A stretch of 64,000 bases of DNA from Pyrenula massariospora (taxonomy: Eukaryota > Ascomycota > Eurotiomycetes > Pyrenulales > Pyrenulaceae): assembly GCA_021030905.1 (NCBI GenBank), contig JAGFMI010000018.1, positions 434,001-498,000 of the forward strand, written 5' to 3'. Within the stretch, counting starts at the first letter, position 1. Every line of letters begins with the position of its first letter. This document shows, piece by piece, positions 23,242-35,128 of the stretch. A model generated the notes under the pieces. The model made no database searches. It was given only the letters and a program-made list of their open reading frames with translations, and was not told the origin of the DNA. Made by a program: the position numbers and the translations under genes.

Positions 23242-24239
23242 CTAACTCTGCGCTTGACGAGGCAGTTGGCCCACCATACCCCTATGACTTTCCCTTTCCT
23301 TGTTCGCTTCCGTCAATAAAGGAATTGACCTCAAGTCTCCAATGATATCCTTCGTTTTCCCAAAGTAGACCTCCTCTGTGCAAGAAGATACCGGTCAGAA
23401 CCGAAAAAATCAACGTAGAGATCAAGGCAAGCACTCACGCAGTAAATTCCTCATCTTCAGCTCCATCTCCTCGACTAACCTACCAATGTTAATGACGTGA
23501 CTTGCGTCGCTCTCAACTGAAAGATCTGCCTCAATCTGCCTCGTCATATTCCCGCTAAGATTCATGTCGCCGAGAGACTCTGTCCCGGCAGCCAGGTGCA
23601 ATATGACCGTACTCGTAAGCTTGTAATGGGCCGTCCGCGCCTTCTCCAGGACCTCAAAGACGTGTATGCTGTCCCACCCGCCCTCGCTCTTTGAACCCGG
23701 ATTCACCGCTTCATCCCAGCTATGTCAATTCCCAGCTACTTTTGCCATTAATATACGGGACACTCACATTTCTTGAGCAATACCACCCCCGCAAACCCCT
23801 CGTCCAGATCCCAGAAATACGTACTGCCCACCCCACCCTCATAGTACAACTCCCTGTACACCTCAAAGGCCTCATTCGCAGCAACCTCCAGCTTCCTCAC
23901 CCTGTCGCTCGGCACCGTCCCATCTTCCAGCGGCGGGTCAAACTCGTTACTCCACGGCGACCGGTAGCTGTCCCCGTCCCGATTGTAGTCACAGAGGAGG
24001 TAGTCTTTGCCCGACTTGGCGCAGCGGTGGGTCTGGAGCGGCTGGTCGACGGAGGAGAGGAGGTCTTCGGTCAGGTCGGGGACGAGGGTGGTGATGCGGT
24101 CGAGGTTCAGGGAGGTGTCGCGGGGGGAGAGGCGGCGGAGGAGGTCTCTGTAGTGCGGGGGATGTCAGAGAGAGATAGGAGGGGAGTTTCTGGAACGGTG
24201 GACGTACAGCGCGCTATCGAATTGCACATCCTGGGACAT
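23242..24239 (-). CDS. CAP2: F-actin-capping protein subunit beta
   Basis: Exons 24239-24208, 24147-23768, 23708-23439 and 23375-23242 give 271 aa, the expected length. The alpha/beta heterodimer caps actin filament barbed ends at cortical patches. Diagnostic blocks are [86 protein letters not shown] and [18 protein letters not shown]. The final exon supplies [15 protein letters not shown], the region before the actin-binding tentacle. Introns are 59-63 bp. It is a complete, ordinary gene. Confidence 0.95.
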
Positions 24240-24678
24240 TGTGAAATGTGCCTAGGTAGGGAAAGATTGTTCGAGGATGGATTGAGGTTTTGATGTGGAG
24301 CCTCCGAAACAGTAAGAGATGGTCCTCCGCAAATGGGTGCCCGCACAATGTACAGGCTTCTATATAGCTTCGACGATGGCGGCCATTACTTTGAAAAGGA
24401 GCAAGCTGAATTGCCGTGTAAAAATTACTCTTAAGGGAATATCTTCACTGTAGAAGATTGATTCTATCCTCCGTGTCGCTGTCAAGCTGGGGAACTTTAC
24501 ATAAATGCAAGATTCTTTAAAGTGTTTGACAAAACCAAGCATCATTTTACATTGCCTGCACTTTCTCTTTTCCAGAAACAGCTTTATGGATACACGACTC
24601 AGAATTTTGGAAGAATATTCAGACGTCACGGAATATGTACATTACACGACTGCTTTGTAGGACAAGAATTCACCAATA
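24240..24678. other. Capping protein beta promoter / SAS4-like 3' flank
   Basis: Both neighbours are on the minus strand. A TATA-like element lies at 24360-24367. Otherwise nothing is recognised. Confidence 0.55.
24360..24367 (-). promoter_or_regulatory. TATA-like element for capping protein beta
   Basis: CTATATAG lies about 120 bp upstream of the capping protein beta ATG, a plausible TATA position for a fungal gene. The assignment is by position only. Confidence 0.35.
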
Positions 24679-26223
24679 TCAGCCGTCCGGGCGATCTCTT
24701 CTCCGCCTCCTTCGATTTCGCGCCGATGCTCTGATCGAGTCTGCATTCAGTATCTCATCTGCCAATTCAAAATCTTTATCTGGCATCTCTGGGAGTGGGA
24801 CTCCAAAAGCCATCAGCATACGCCCTCCTCTACGGTTCGTGCCTAAGGCGGCGTCTCGTAGGTGCTTCTTAGCGTAGAAGGACTTGATTGGGGATAAGGG
24901 CAATGGGGGAAGAACGAGCGCTGGAGGGCGAGACTGAGACTTTGAGTGTTTTCGACGCACTGAAGATTTGGACGCGGATTTGGCTTCTTGGTGTAATTGA
25001 TTCGCTGCCCAGGCATCAAGATCATTTGAGTCTGGTTGCGGTAGCTCTTTAACCGGACTTTGAGCTGAATTGGATGTTTGGTCTTCGTCACTTTCGACGA
25101 CTTCACTTTCGTCTTCCTCAGCTAGCAAAGCCTGCTGGCTTTCAACTTTCCTTCGCTTTTCTTCTTCTTTCCAATGCTTAAATTTTTCAATCATACCGGC
25201 AACCTCTTTGACGAAGAGTATTCTCTTAGGCTCGTACATTTTCTTCTCTGTCTCCGTAATACCCGATATACCCATGACCCTCAGCCAGTCTGGTCCCTTC
25301 AGTTCTCCTAGAAGTCGCTCAAGTTGAACTTTTTCATGCTGGGCTCGCTCCTTCTCTATATTTCTGAGCTGCTTTTCTTGTCGCTCTGGTCTTCGATGAG
25401 CTGCGACGAATAAGTCACTGAATAAAGGATCTCTGGTAAAGCGTCGGGGATTCTGTGGGGCTTCGTCTAGGTCAATACGCCGTACATTGTGGAGGCGGTC
25501 CCAGCCTTTGAATATCACCGAGTCGTAATGTTGACTAGCCGAGGCGGGAGGCAACGTTGGCACGACAGAAGCTGGTTTGTTCGATGCCTTTGTGACCGCA
25601 TCTTGAAGGAGTCCTGGTTGAAGGTCGTCGATCAACGTGATGTTGGACGTCGGTGTCAGAAATTCTGCTTGCATGTGAGCACAATGACTAAGCGCGGTGA
25701 ATACGAATCTACCAGGTATAGCTGGCTCCAGACTTATCATCTGTTCATAATTGTGGAAGTATGTGGACAACTCTGTTCGCGACCTCGACCCTCCATCGTG
25801 GGAGCGAAGGGACCTCTTCTCTGGCTGGGCAGAATTCTGAAGATGTGAAGTCGCTTCAGGCTCTTTCTGATCTTTCGAATCTCCGTTGGGCACGTCGTGG
25901 TGTCCAGTACCGTTTGGAAGGGACGTGTGTATCAGGGGAAGATGGCGCCGAGACTTTCGTAACGAGCCGGTAACAGGACGCTGTACCTCCGCTTTGGAGA
26001 GACCAGCGTCTGGTTCTCGACTTCGTAGGGGTATTCTCAGCTGCTGTGGAGGAGGTTTGTCTCTTTTTCTTCGTTTGGAGTGTTCAAGGGTGTCGGAATC
26101 TGACAAATTCTGTCGGCGTTTGCTGCTAATGGATTCTGTACGGAGCTGACGTTTTGACGCGGGTATGCTTGCGCTGCTTCGCAAATGCGGGCGTTTGGGT
26201 GGCGAATTCGCGCGTGGGCCCAT
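24679..26223 (-). CDS. SAS4-domain protein (something-about-silencing complex subunit 4-like)
   Basis: Single exon, 514 aa. A basic, disordered N-terminus (about residues 1-140) precedes a conserved block at about 230-330 (VIFKGWDRLHN, RRFTRDPLFSDLFVAAHRRPERQEKQLRN, ERLLGELKGPDWLRVMGI) that matches the SAS4 domain. In yeast, Sas4 bridges Sas2 acetyltransferase and Sas5 in the histone H4K16 acetylating SAS-I complex; in filamentous fungi the role is less studied. An acidic coiled segment and a basic tail (RNRRRRRRDRPDG) follow. It is nuclear by inference. The assignment rests on the central block; the rest is low complexity. Confidence 0.75.
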   Translation of the reverse strand: MGPRANSPPKRPHLRSSASIPASKRQLRTESISSKRRQNLSDSDTLEHSKRRKRDKPPPQQLRIPLRSREPDAGLSKAEVQRPVTGSLRKSRRHLPLIHTSLPNGTGHHDVPNGDSKDQKEPEATSHLQNSAQPEKRSLRSHDGGSRSRTELSTYFHNYEQMISLEPAIPGRFVFTALSHCAHMQAEFLTPTSNITLIDDLQPGLLQDAVTKASNKPASVVPTLPPASASQHYDSVIFKGWDRLHNVRRIDLDEAPQNPRRFTRDPLFSDLFVAAHRRPERQEKQLRNIEKERAQHEKVQLERLLGELKGPDWLRVMGISGITETEKKMYEPKRILFVKEVAGMIEKFKHWKEEEKRRKVESQQALLAEEDESEVVESDEDQTSNSAQSPVKELPQPDSNDLDAWAANQLHQEAKSASKSSVRRKHSKSQSRPPALVLPPLPLSPIKSFYAKKHLRDAALGTNRRGGRMLMAFGVPLPEMPDKDFELADEILNADSIRASARNRRRRRRDRPDG

Positions 26224-27004
26224 AGCATAAGCTACAAGAGATGCCGGGCATCATAGCATTGCAGCTGAGGGCGGAGGATGAAGTTGAGAGGGTGTTTGGT
26301 GAACGAGCGAGCCTTCGCGATGTATTCAATTACAACTACATACGCTGTAATCTTTGGCAACACGATATTTACGCGTGGCGAAACGAAGGCTGGAGCCTCG
26401 GTTCCACCTTCCCTGTTTAGGCCATTCTGCTATGCTCCTTTTTCTAGGCATTACCAAATCTTGAGCCAACCAGTGTTTACCAACGGTCAGTTCGAACAGT
26501 CAATCCCTTCAGGTGATAGAAGCACCTATTCGACCGGGAATGTTAGGTGTCTGCTCATTGGAGTACCTCTGAGTCATTGAACCTCACAACACCATCCCCG
26601 CAACCTAGAAGAATGGCTATGCTCACCAGTATTCCACATAAGCAACATGACCACGGCTGCATGAGCCACGTTAGCCGGCTCCTGCAAGACTTAGTCGACC
26701 TGGAAGCGCTCGAATAGGAAATTTCTACTTACTTTGCAGACCTTCGGCTCCGACACATTAGAGGCGTAACGATCACGATCCAACAGTACCTGCTCTTCAA
26801 CAAATATTTAGCCTATCGCCGAACTGGCAGGTTTATATCAAGACTCTTGTGAAATAATGGTCGTCCAAATGGGTACTGGGTCAAGTGATGAAGTCGGAGT
26901 GACAAAGAGTGCTGATGCCACAGGAGAGGCGTCAATCCAGCTTTTAGCTATGCCGTAACGAAGCCCTCTCCCCTTCTCCTGATGGCAAAATCGAACGGTT
27001 CAGC
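26224..27004. other. Intergenic, SAS4-like promoter / PX protein 3' flank
   Basis: No supportable gene. A 100-codon plus-strand frame (26278-26580) lacks recognisable features. Confidence 0.55.
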
Positions 27005-27737
27005 TCATGGGTGAGAGAATAAGAACTCCTTTAGAATTGGCGAGCCAGAAAACTCGGGGTTAAGGAGAACGCAACTTCTTGGAATAAGCTAAAAACACAC
27101 TTCAAAAGGTCTCACAGCTTACTTAAGAAAATATGCCAGCCCAGCGCGTCTCTTCTCAAGGAAGCTTGGTCGAAATTTGACTGAGAAAATTGCTCGGTCA
27201 GCTCAAAATTTTCGATCAAGGTGGTGAGATATACATAGAGTGCTCTTGGGTGGCATAGGAGGCAAGGCGCTTTTTGCCTTCGGGAACGCAGCTATCAATT
27301 TCTTTCTCAGAGCATCAAATTCCGAGTATCGTTTTCGCATCATCATTGGCCCACCCTAATTTGACATCAGCATGATGTCCAAAGATCTCTCGCACTCCGA
27401 GCTTCACATCAATCGTATCAACTCTGCAATTCCAGACGACATAGGCCCCAACCCCAGTTGCTCCAGCCTGCACAATGCTGTAATCCTCGATTGCGACACC
27501 TCTTGCCCATAATGCCTTCGTAGTCTCCGAGCCGTTTTCTGTGTGATCTTCAAGGTTAATAGGCGGCTCACGCCCATTGATGTCTATGGAATTTTGTGAG
27601 TTGGAGGATAGAGAATGTTTATGCTGCCAGTACGGTGGGGATATGACAGGTGGTAGGCCGTTATCAGAGTGAGGAGTGGTGCATTCGGAAGCTGAATTGT
27701 CCGGATCAGACAGAGTTTCTTGGGGGACAGAATCCAT
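27005..27737 (-). CDS. PX-domain protein, Ypt35-like
   Basis: Exons 27737-27408, 27355-27235, 27180-27123 and 27074-27005 give 192 aa. The N-terminus is disordered, then PPYWQHKHSLS and PPINLEDHTEN precede a PX domain: VAIEDYSIVQ, GAYVVWNCRVDTID, then across intron 1 RKRYSEFDALRKKL, the Pro-rich loop LPPMPPKS, FRPSFLEKRRAGLAYFL and NCVLLNPEF. RYSEF carries the phosphoinositide-binding Arg-Tyr. The layout matches Ypt35, which binds PI3P on endosomes/vacuole and recruits Vps13 in yeast. Introns are 48-54 bp. The start is the first ATG after which the conserved pattern begins; the frame is open further upstream to 28052, so a longer N-terminus is possible. Confidence 0.85.
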
Positions 27738-30499
27738 GCATGAAACTCCAAGGTTAAATTCTGGTTTGCAGATCTCGATCGCTTGGATTATAATAGCCGA
27801 ATTGATAGGCGAGAAGGCATAGTAAAAGAGGAGATGGATGGTTTTGGGAGAGCTTGTCCTCACATTGCGAGAAAAAGCTGAACAAACAAAATCTTGATTA
27901 TGTGAAGCTCCAGAAGCATATGGCGGCTGTGCAATGGCCAAGATATAGCGAAATCCGATCCTAGATAAACACTCAAACACCATGCAACAATGCTCAGAGT
28001 ATCTACCTAGGTAGGTATCTAGAGCGGTAAAGTAGGTAGATGGTGGGAACATAAATTCCCATTGGCGGCTCCACTTTGGTATTCACGCTTATTGCCACGG
28101 CCGCTCCCGCCCCTACTCCACCATCCTTGTCGGGGAGAAGCCGTCCACGGCCGTCCAACCAACTTCGTTCCACCCGCTTCGCCTTGACCCTCGATCTACC
28201 TAGTGATTCCATTGTCATACTATGTATTGCCAGTGCCCGCGCAACTTCCCCTTAGACAGTGCTAGTCAGGCTCATGTCATATTCGCATAATGGAACCACA
28301 CACTTCTCGTGATATGAGGAACCTTTTGAAGCAGCCGGAAGTATGCCTCACTTTGTCCCCTATCCCAGGCCGAGGGCTACCTGCACATTGACTTGTATCT
28401 TTGATTACCTTTTCCCTAAGTCTTGCTTTGCCACAAACCATATATCCTATACCAAATGAAGACGGTGGCCTTTTGTGCTCTTTCCCCCTAGGTTTAATGC
28501 AATCGCATTTCAAGTTTTGTCTTTCAGCGTACTGGTTCAGAAAAATGTCGAAGATTAGAACAGGCCATATAAACAATGGCTTGTTGACCATTTTGAACGA
28601 CCAAAACAGGTTATTATTTTCAAACATGCTTATACAAGCCTGCAAGCCGCCTAACTAAAACATGCAGTGTCCCAGATACTTCACACATGTCAAGGTTCCA
28701 AATATACGACGAACTCAGTGGCTGTCCTCATCAGCTTGAGTATATCGTGTGCATATGTTGTGCTTCGAAGAGTGGTTCTTCGTATTAAATCCTTTCTATT
28801 GTAGGCAACTCGATAGATGAAAGGGCAATCCTTGACCCATAACGATCGCACAATGATGTCCAAGATATTTGGCTACTTACAAATTTTTAGACAGAGCTAA
28901 ACAACCCTGGAGACGAGGGTAATCCTCTGAGAGCCATTCGGACAGTCGGAATGGATATTAATGGTGAGGGTAATATTTTCTTGGATAAACCGCCCTACAG
29001 CGTGGCATAAGCGTTCCGGAGATCCTAGATATACGGCAAATTCATCTACGTGGCGGTGTGGAACAGTTGGGGACTTAGCAAAACTACTGCCCTCGTCATG
29101 GTCTTCTTCACATTTCTGACTGGAGGTACAGCAGGTTTTGTATTGTCAGCCGCTATTGCAAACGACCCTGTTGTTCGTTCCCTTCTCTTCACGCCGGAAA
29201 ATGGCGGGTTGAGCGCGACTCTACGACACTTCTGCTTAGATGTGGTGCGGTTACTGACGAGAATTTCCGGACTTGAGTCTGAGACTACAAAGAAACATGC
29301 CATGACACAGCTGATGGAGATGACGCTTGCAACATGCCCTACAAGCAGAAGGTTGCTTTTAAGATCTATCCAGGCTCTCGGTCAACCACGTAGCATTAAT
29401 CGGAGGACGATGAGAAGTAATGCAGCTAAAAGATAACACTATTTAGAAATAACGAGAAAAAGACTCCCGACGAAATTGATACGAAAGTCAAGCAACAGCA
29501 TCAACGAGCAAGGTCAAGTTCGGAAAGAATGGGGGACAGAACGGTCCGTGGAAATGGATGATATTTGCGTAGTGCGTTGAAATAATTATTGACCTTGACC
29601 TGGTCCTAAACAATTGATCCATGGTCAGGCTTTTCTGGTCGTCTTTCACGTGCGCTTGTTGACGGCGAACCCGAGCCAAGAAAGGGTGGCCGGTGGAGGG
29701 ACGATAATTGGGTGGCTTCTCCACGTTGGGAAGGCTGGGCTCCATCTCGGCTCACCTGCCAAAACTGGGATGCTGGCATGTTTCTCAGGAGGAAAGATTC
29801 TGTTTCGACGAAAGCGAGGGACGCCAAGCAGATCACTGTCACCCTGAATACTTTTTTCTCACCCCAAGAAATTTCTCGTCGCCCATTCAGCACGAAATCA
29901 CCAGCTCTAAGTACCAGTGCTCCTCTCCTGTTGCCACCAGAGAGAATCTCGTTCCCCTCTCGAGCACACCACCAAGACCATCACGAGTGGTGAAGGATGC
30001 ACAGCCCGCGGTTCTGTCTTAGACATGCGTCGGAGAAACTTCAGCGATATCAATGCTAAACGCCCAGCCTTCTCCGCCTCTCGGCCTAGCAGATCCACCT
30101 TCATCCATCCATTGCCTCCGCCCACGGTCACCACACTCTCGATTCCCTGTAGACTGCTCTGCACTATGCCCGACAGAGCTATGAGCAACGCCTTCCGCTG
30201 GTGATAAGGCCCCTGTCAGATCGGCCGGTGACCCGTGCAGATGCTGCTAAAGGCATCTCGAGCTCCATCTCCACTCCGGTAGCTCTGCTCTACATATTCG
30301 CTGCTCTCCTTCCTGTTCGTTCTCTCTGAGCAAGCACTCTCGTGAAAATTAATACTCCGCACATCCTCTTTTCTCTTCACCTTCGCTATATTTCCTTCAG
30401 TAACATCTTCACTATTTTCCTCCTTGTCGTATCTAATACTGTCCACCTCCAAAAAGTTCTGCAATTCCTTGTAGCGTTTAACGAGAAAAAGTTTTCAGG
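27738..30499. other. 2.8-kb gene-poor region
   Basis: The longest stretch without an assignable gene. It includes a perfect 12-bp palindrome (28003-28014), a short GC-rich patch near 28080-28180, and plus-strand coding-like fragments. One is a hydrophobic segment near 28700-28790 (SVAVLISLSISCAYVVLRR), one lies near 28900-29000 (NPLRAIRTVGMDINGEG), and one is a frame at 29050-29436 with a hydrophobic start. I could not splice them into one protein. From about 29900 it is probably the upstream region of the DUF7707 gene. No transposon hallmark is seen. Confidence 0.45.
28003..28014. promoter_or_regulatory. Perfect palindrome CTACCTAGGTAG
   Basis: A 12-bp perfect inverted repeat followed by related GTAGGTA and AGTAGGTAGAT words, about 270 bp upstream of the PX gene start. 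A dimeric regulator site or simple sequence expansion is possible; there is no direct evidence. Confidence 0.4.
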
Positions 30500-31236
30500 A
30501 TGTATTCTTTATTGCAATTCTCCATTGCCGCTATCAGTCTTGCCAACCTGGCTTCGACACAATCTATTAACCCCAGCTCCGTACCACAAGGAACAAGAGG
30601 TCTGTCCACTAATTTTGATCCGATACCTTTACACTGAGAGACTAACCCACGACCAGAACAATGGTGCAATGCTCAAATCACCTCCTGCCCCCTCCTCTGC
30701 CTACAGCTGCCTGGCAACTCTGCCTCTACGACCTCAAATACCTGTGATCAAGTATGCAACACGATCTCTCTCACACCTGACAAATGCCGCGAATCTAACA
30801 CGTCTACCCTTAGAGCACACTAAGCTATTCCTGCGTCTGCGCCTCGGGCCAGCAACCCAATGCCTCCGAATATTCCCAGACAATCCCCTACTTCATCTGC
30901 ACCGAGAACAACAACAACTGCGTCGCGGCGTGTGCCAACGGTGACTCGGCCTGCCAGGCCGGGTGCCGCACAAATCACCCTTGCGGTGCTCAAGATCCGA
31001 AACGGTACAACACTACTTCTACGTCCTCTTCTTCCGCGTCAGCTACGTCCGGTGCAGCTGCGAGTACAGGGAGCGATGGGACGGTTTACTCGGGCTTTGG
31101 GGGTGCAGCCCAGACCAGCAGTACCGGCTCACAGGGGGGAAAGAGTGCTGCCGCCACGCTAGTGAACGTGGGACAGATCTATGGGGTTGCGATTACGGCG
31201 GCAGCTCTCTTCGGGGCTTTTGCTGTCCTGCTCTGA
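30500..31236 (+). CDS. DUF7707 family cell-wall protein, probably GPI-anchored
   Basis: Exons 30500-30599, 30657-30751 and 30814-31236 (introns 57 and 62 bp, with CTAAC branch sites) give 205 aa. A signal peptide (MYSLLQFSIAAISLANLAS) is followed by the Cys-rich domain of this fungal family: INPSSVPQGTREQWC, SCPLLCLQLPG, TCDQSTLSYSCVC, SEYSQTIPYFICTE and CVAACANGDSACQAGCR ending HPCGAQ. A Ser/Thr-rich spacer and a hydrophobic C-terminal tail (YGVAITAAALFGAFAVLL) give the signature of a GPI anchor. The Cys pattern is complete. It is likely plasma-membrane or wall bound. No biochemical function is known to me for this family. Confidence 0.85.
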
Positions 31237-31972
31237 TGGAGGGTCTGCGGTTTCGCGCATTTTTGGGTTATGGTATTTAAAAGCAAGCATTGTTATTGTC
31301 TTTCACTTTGGTTCAAATGCGTGCTGCGTGGCGGCTCTGGCAGCATTAATATGGGTTGGGATGGGGCCGTGCTAGTCAACGACCTGCGGTACAGCTTTAA
31401 ATAATTTGCTGTTGCAGGTTAAACGATAGTTTGTAATTTTGAGGGGAAGTATGATGCATCCATGGACTGAAACCTCATGTAATTCCTTGCTACGCTTTCG
31501 TGAGGTATGGAGCATGTGCGGTGGGAGCAAGAAAATTCTGCTCGATGCTCATCTGCAAAAGAGTACAGGGTGCCGATCATTGGCGGCTGCGATTTTTGTG
31601 GATAATCCTCGACTTGAAAACTTGGATCCAGACCAACTTGAACGCTGCTTGTCCCTGTCGGCTTATCTAGTAGTTGGAGCGCTTGGGCCATTCCCGTCCC
31701 CAAATTTCGTCGGCTGCTTGAGATCTCGATAAATAGGTCATTGCCACGCCTTTCCCTATTACCAAGAAGTGCGCTGAGAAAACGAGAAGTGGTTTGGCGG
31801 CCTCTGGGTCCATTCCTGACCTCCCAGCAGTACCACCGCCCCACCATGCGTCGGCGATTTCCCATTCGCCGCCTCCCACATCCTTCTCAGTGTCCAGCAG
31901 TTGATCTTCCCGCGCTCTGCCAAGAGGGCCGCCTCTTTACGTGACGTGCGTTTGCGGTAGACGGTGACCTCC
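31237..31972. other. Intergenic DUF7707 gene to IQ protein
   Basis: 3' flank of the wall-protein gene and promoter of the IQ-motif gene. Frames of 97-148 codons on both strands near 31419-31865 overlap each other and look like chance. Confidence 0.55.
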
Positions 31973-33727
31973 ATGACCGACCACTCCGAACCGGCGCCTG
32001 ACGTAGTGCCTACCACGCCACAAGGTGCGATCAGTGAGGATGAGAGACGACATGCTGCGAGCACCATCCAGGTCTGCATCTATCCAGCAACTTCAATTGA
32101 GGAGGACGGCATCAGAAGATATTGACTCGTTCCTCAGAGAACATTTCGCGGCCACCGCACTCGACGGCAACTGAAAGGATACAATTTGGACCCCAGTACT
32201 CGCTGGGTTGAGGTCAGTGTTGTTTAATGGCATACGGTGCTTGAAGGACGGTCATGAGCTGACAACATTCAAACTCTAAAGGCTATCAAGGACGCCGAGT
32301 ATAAGAAGCTCACCGAACCATCTGCGCCCAAAAACACAAGCCCGTCAGACCCCCCAGAACATCAAAATGGAGAAGGCACCATCTCCCCTGCGCGAGAAAA
32401 CTGGCATCGAGTCGGCCAGATCGCGCGGCGAGCAGGGGCTTCATCTCCACCTCCCTCTTCCTCTTCAACATCAGGCGCAGACATCGGATCCGGTCTGGCA
32501 TGCGACTCGGAGAAGCAGCAAGCGAGACGGAGAAGAGCCAAAGCCCGCAATCAAGAGAAGACCACACCCAAGATGATGGATCTACAATATTTCTTAGAGA
32601 TGGTTGATGTCAAGCACCGGTACGGCAGTAATCTGCGGGCGTACCATGGTTACTGGAAAACTCAACCGACGAATCAGAATTTCTTCTACTGGTTGGACTA
32701 CGGAGATGGGAAAGACGTTGAGCTACCAGAGAGGAGTCGGCATCGCCTTGAAACGGAACAAGTACGATATCTGTCGAAAGAAGAAAGACTAAACTATCTT
32801 GTCACTGTGGATGGAGAAGGAAGGCTTTGCTGGGCTAAGAATGGCCAGCGCATCACCACGAATGACGCCCTTTATCATGACAGCATGCAGGGTATTGTTC
32901 CGGAAGGAGATAGTACGAAGAAGTTCAAAGCAAACTCACCTGTATCCGATTCGTCTACAGATTCTGCCAGCGACAGCGAAGAGGAACATTCAAGTGCTGC
33001 AGAGAGCATAGAAGCTGACCACTACGCTAACGATGAATTCACGAAAGCCACCGGTCCTGCAAAGATCGCGCATGTATCGCCTGCAGTCATTTTCAACCAC
33101 CTGATGCGGAAAAGCATGAAGAAGGGAAACAAATGGATCTTCGTGGCCGACACATCATTCAGGCTGTATGTCGGAATCAAGCAGAGCGGCTCGTTCCAGC
33201 ACTCATCATTCCTCCACGGTGGTCGCATCTCCGCGGCGGGCACTCTCAAAATCAAAGACGGCCAACTGCGCAGCCTCTCGCCCCTTTCAGGCCACTACCG
33301 GCCCCCCACCAAAAACTTCCAGTCCTTCGTCCACGCCCTCCGCGATGCCGGCGTGGACCTCTCCCGCGTGTCCATCTCCAAAAGCTACGCCGTCCTCGTC
33401 GGGATGGAAAGCTATATCAAAACCAAGAAGAAAGTCACGCACATGGAACACGTCGTGAGCCACCAAGCCGACAAGGCATTTCGGCCCGAGAAAGCGAGGC
33501 AGGAAGAAGAGCAGGCCAAAGACAAAAGCGAGAGTGCGGAGAAGGAGCGGAAATATCTGGAAGGGGAACGGCAGCGGGAAGAGCGGGCGGTGCTGGAGCG
33601 GAGGAAGGAGAAGAGCATTGGCGCCCGGTTCCGGAAGGCGTTCAGGTTCTTGAAGGTGGAGGAACGAGGGGGCCCGCCGCCGGGCGGACCTGAAGCAGGG
33701 ATCCCGCCGCCAGAGGGAGAGCGGTGA
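31973..33727 (+). CDS. IQ calmodulin-binding motif protein (IQM-like)
   Basis: Exons 31973-32071, 32138-32212 and 32282-33727 give 539 aa. Intron 1 splits the IQ motif: AASTIQ joins RTFRGHRTRRQLKGYNL, fitting IQxxxRGxxxR-type calmodulin binding. A conserved region follows: MMDLQYFLEMVDVKHRYGSN, YHGYWKTQPT, FFYWLDYGDGKD, LNYLVTVDGEGRLCW and KWIFVADTSFRLYVG, then an H-G-G-R-I-SAAGTLK patch and SGHYRPP. This is the domain arrangement of plant IQM and fungal IQ-motif proteins. A charged coiled coil and a Gly/Pro-rich tail end the protein. The role is probably calcium/calmodulin signalling; the specific function in fungi is unknown. Splice sites keep all frames. Confidence 0.85.
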
Positions 33728-35128
33728 TGATATTCTGGACTGGCGGCGTTTGGCAGCGGTTTAATTACTAACGATACCGTACCGTTCTATTGCACGATAG
33801 CTTCTTCGAAGACCAAGGGGTTCCCAGAAGTCCTGTATCCAGACTAGAGCGCGACCCTCGAACTCCGAGACGTTTAGCTCTGATCCCGTGACTAGCATAC
33901 ATACCATTTCAAGCACAGGAAGGTGAGCGGAATTGGTAGCTCATCTTAGTCCGAGTTGACGCCACAGCACCTAATGCTAGTAACGTTAGAGCTTGGGACG
34001 GGAGGACCACGAAACCCCGCAAAAGGCCGGGGCTGATCATGTGGGTTCCCGACTGACAGGTTCAACGAAAGCCTAGTAGGAGTGGTAGGAGCAGAGTAGT
34101 GAGACGATCGTTGCCGCAAGCTCAAAACCCTTTAACAACCTTGACTTGGGAGGAAGTCTTATTTTACCTGGGATTTCGAGTGGCAGAAGAAGTCTCTGTG
34201 TTGGATCCGTTCATGCGTTTATCTACCTACAGGGCTTGTGCTGATACTGTTGTGTTCGGTCCAATTCGGCTTCATTCGGCTGGTGGGATGCGACAACTCC
34301 CCTTGCTAGTACCTAGCGAATAATAATCAACAGGTACCCTGCTGCTGCTGTTGTGTTCAGATGCCAAAGTGACTTTGATAGATTCTTTGGCTAGGCTCTG
34401 CATGCAGCTCTACGTGCAGTCACACGCCCTCACACTAGCCGGTGATACGTCAGAGCTGCTGGAAACCGCCGTCCGACTTCGAACTAGCGACACCGATCGA
34501 CGGACCAACCCCACTCCCATGCTGGCCATCCCATCCAATCCGCTGTGATCGCAGAGGGCCATTATTGCGCCCCTCGCTTTCTGATTTGCTCGGTTTAGTC
34601 TTGCGAGGCGGCTTCCGGTGTGCTCCCCCAAAAAGCGGCATCATGAGCTCATCGGCCGATGGCTGGGCTTTTTTCCACAATCCCACCATCCGAACCCTCG
34701 TCTTTCCCAATTTCTTGTGCTTGCTGCCCTAAGCTCTGAAGCGGCAGTCTGCCGAATCATCGCTTACCCGAAGCCTTACCAGCCACCAACCACCCCCTTT
34801 TCCCCCCCCTGCTCCAAGTTTTCTGGGCCCGTTTGGATTTGACAGTGACGTAACGTATGTAGCATGGTTGAGGCGGTTTGCGCTCCCCCAGAAATCCTGG
34901 AAGTTACTCCATAGTTGCAGCCACAGCGAGTGAGGCACACTGCTCTCCTGTGACGTAGCCTGCCAATAGTCCAGGTCTTAAATCGTGGCGTTACGCCTAA
35001 GTAGGCCAGAGCTTGTTGTCTCTCCCGCAAATTTCTCCTCGAGAGCTCTCTGAATCCTCTCACCCTTTCTCCCTTCTTCCTAATGCGAACTCTCCTGATA
35101 AGGTTCAGAACCTCGTGGTAATCACTGT
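33728..35128. other. 1.4-kb intergenic region upstream of LEA-like gene
   Basis: 3' flank of the IQ gene and long promoter of the LEA-like gene. It is pyrimidine-rich near 34760-34820 and again just before the LEA-like start. A 74-codon plus frame at 34099-34323 is unsupported. The long promoter fits a regulated gene, but no specific site is claimed. Confidence 0.5.

Noticed and set aside
24679-26223. SAS4-like protein as a chromatin-silencing cluster with its neighbours
   Set aside because: Adjacent genes (capping protein, PX protein) are unrelated, so there is no evidence of a functional cluster.
28277-28645. 122-codon minus-strand frame
   Set aside because: No recognisable family, signal peptide or splice context. 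Length is within chance for this composition.
31419-31865. 148-codon minus-strand frame between the DUF7707 and IQ genes
   Set aside because: It overlaps other open frames on both strands and shows no protein-like motif.
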